DNA of 64,000 nucleotides from Paenibacillus glacialis (lineage in GTDB: Bacteria > Bacillota > Bacilli > Paenibacillales > Paenibacillaceae): the NCBI RefSeq assembly GCF_001637205.1, contig NZ_LVJH01000029.1, forward strand, positions 183,715-247,714, written 5' to 3'. Below, in pieces: positions 63,788 through 64,000 of the stretch. The notes beneath the pieces are model-generated. The model saw only the letters and a list, made by a program, of their open reading frames with translations. It ran no database searches and was not told where the DNA came from. The first letter of the stretch is position 1. Each line of letters opens with the position of its first letter. The position numbers were made by a program, and so were the translations under genes.

Positions 63788-64000
63788 ATGAATAGCAATA
63801 TTATTTGGGGGATAGTATTATTAGCGCTGAGTTTGTTTCTTAAGCCATTATTGGCGATTGTGGGGCTGAATGAAAGGTTGTTCGGATTGCACTGGCAAGG
63901 TGAAACTGTGTTTTCATTGAGTCCATTCTTAGTTCGGATTATTCTAGCAGTAATTGGGATTATCATGCTTATCATCGGCGGTATGCAAGTTGCAAAGCAG
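63788..64000 (+). CDS. Small membrane protein, cut by the window end
   Basis: The frame opens at ATG 63788 and runs off the window (71 codons seen). It encodes two hydrophobic segments (NIIWGIVLLALSLFLKPLLAI and LVRIILAVIGIIMLIIGGM) separated by a polar loop with GLNERLFGLHWQGE. GAGG lies 10 nt upstream. I do not recognise the family. A minus-strand open frame over the same bases is a shadow. Confidence 0.65.
   Translation, partial: MNSNIIWGIVLLALSLFLKPLLAIVGLNERLFGLHWQGETVFSLSPFLVRIILAVIGIIMLIIGGMQVAKQ

Noticed and set aside
63757..63975. 72-aa minus-strand reading frame at the right edge
   Set aside because: It is the shadow of the plus-strand membrane protein gene, which has a ribosome site and a hydrophobic pattern.
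1..64000. CRISPR arrays, tRNA and rRNA genes
   Set aside because: Looked for regular spaced repeats, CCA-ended cloverleaf sequences and conserved rRNA blocks; none were seen by eye.

Overview
This is a low-to-moderate GC Gram-positive chromosome segment from an endospore former, most likely Paenibacillus or a close relative. The signs are a complete gerA/gerB/gerC-type germinant receptor operon, an alpha/beta-type small acid-soluble spore protein, an SLH-anchored GH18 protein, bacillithiol genes (yojF-bshB2), futalosine-pathway menaquinone genes (mqnB, mqnD), strong AGGAGG-type ribosome binding sites and many rho-independent terminators. No rRNA, tRNA or CRISPR array was seen.

Layout. 1-1605: 3' part of an M3 oligoendopeptidase. 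1.8-5.5 kb: an ascorbate-family PTS operon (PRD regulator carrying EIIB and EIIA domains, EIIB, EIIC). 5.6-10.6 kb: an iron-type ABC importer with two paralogous lipoprotein binding proteins. 10.7-11.4 kb (minus): a clear c-di-AMP (ydaO/yuaA) riboswitch with a terminator, in front of an unrecognised 146-aa gene. 12.3-15.2 kb: a TrpX-type ABC importer. 15.2-25.8 kb: an ATP-dependent DNA ligase, a DUF418-like membrane protein behind a TetR-like operator, a two-component system, KtrB/TrkH, GNAT, PepF, SLH-GH18 and EamA genes. 25.9-33 kb: methionine aminopeptidase, pentapeptide protein, DegV, nitroreductase, yojF-bshB2, NagZ and a lactonase. 33.1-37.3 kb: the spore germination operon. 37.6-42 kb: NfeD with SPFH/band 7, FetA-FetB-like ABC genes and an AI-2E family protein. 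42-43.6 kb (minus): mqnB-mqnD. 43.9-47.7 kb: an OmpR/VanRS-like two-component system followed by a membrane-anchored beta-lactamase-fold hydrolase.

48.0-53.2 kb is the most distinctive biosynthetic locus. A type III polyketide synthase, a SAM methyltransferase, an FAD-dependent oxidoreductase and an MMPL/RND exporter are packed head to tail. The set resembles the Streptomyces srsABC phenolic-lipid logic with an exporter added.

53.2-64 kb is an eroding accessory zone. It holds a frameshifted alpha/beta hydrolase, a lipoprotein agmatine deiminase-like gene interrupted only by one in-frame TGA at a conserved Trp, and remnants of an unknown gene, an SLH protein, a histidine kinase and an IclR regulator (with an intact 18-bp palindrome beside it). 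Intact genes are interspersed: a MerR regulator, a SASP, an APH-type kinase and a small protein. Four degenerate copies of a ~34-bp hairpin element are scattered here. The zone ends with a frameshifted IS110-family element whose non-coding end has a -10 box followed directly by a foldable RNA domain, a candidate bridge RNA.
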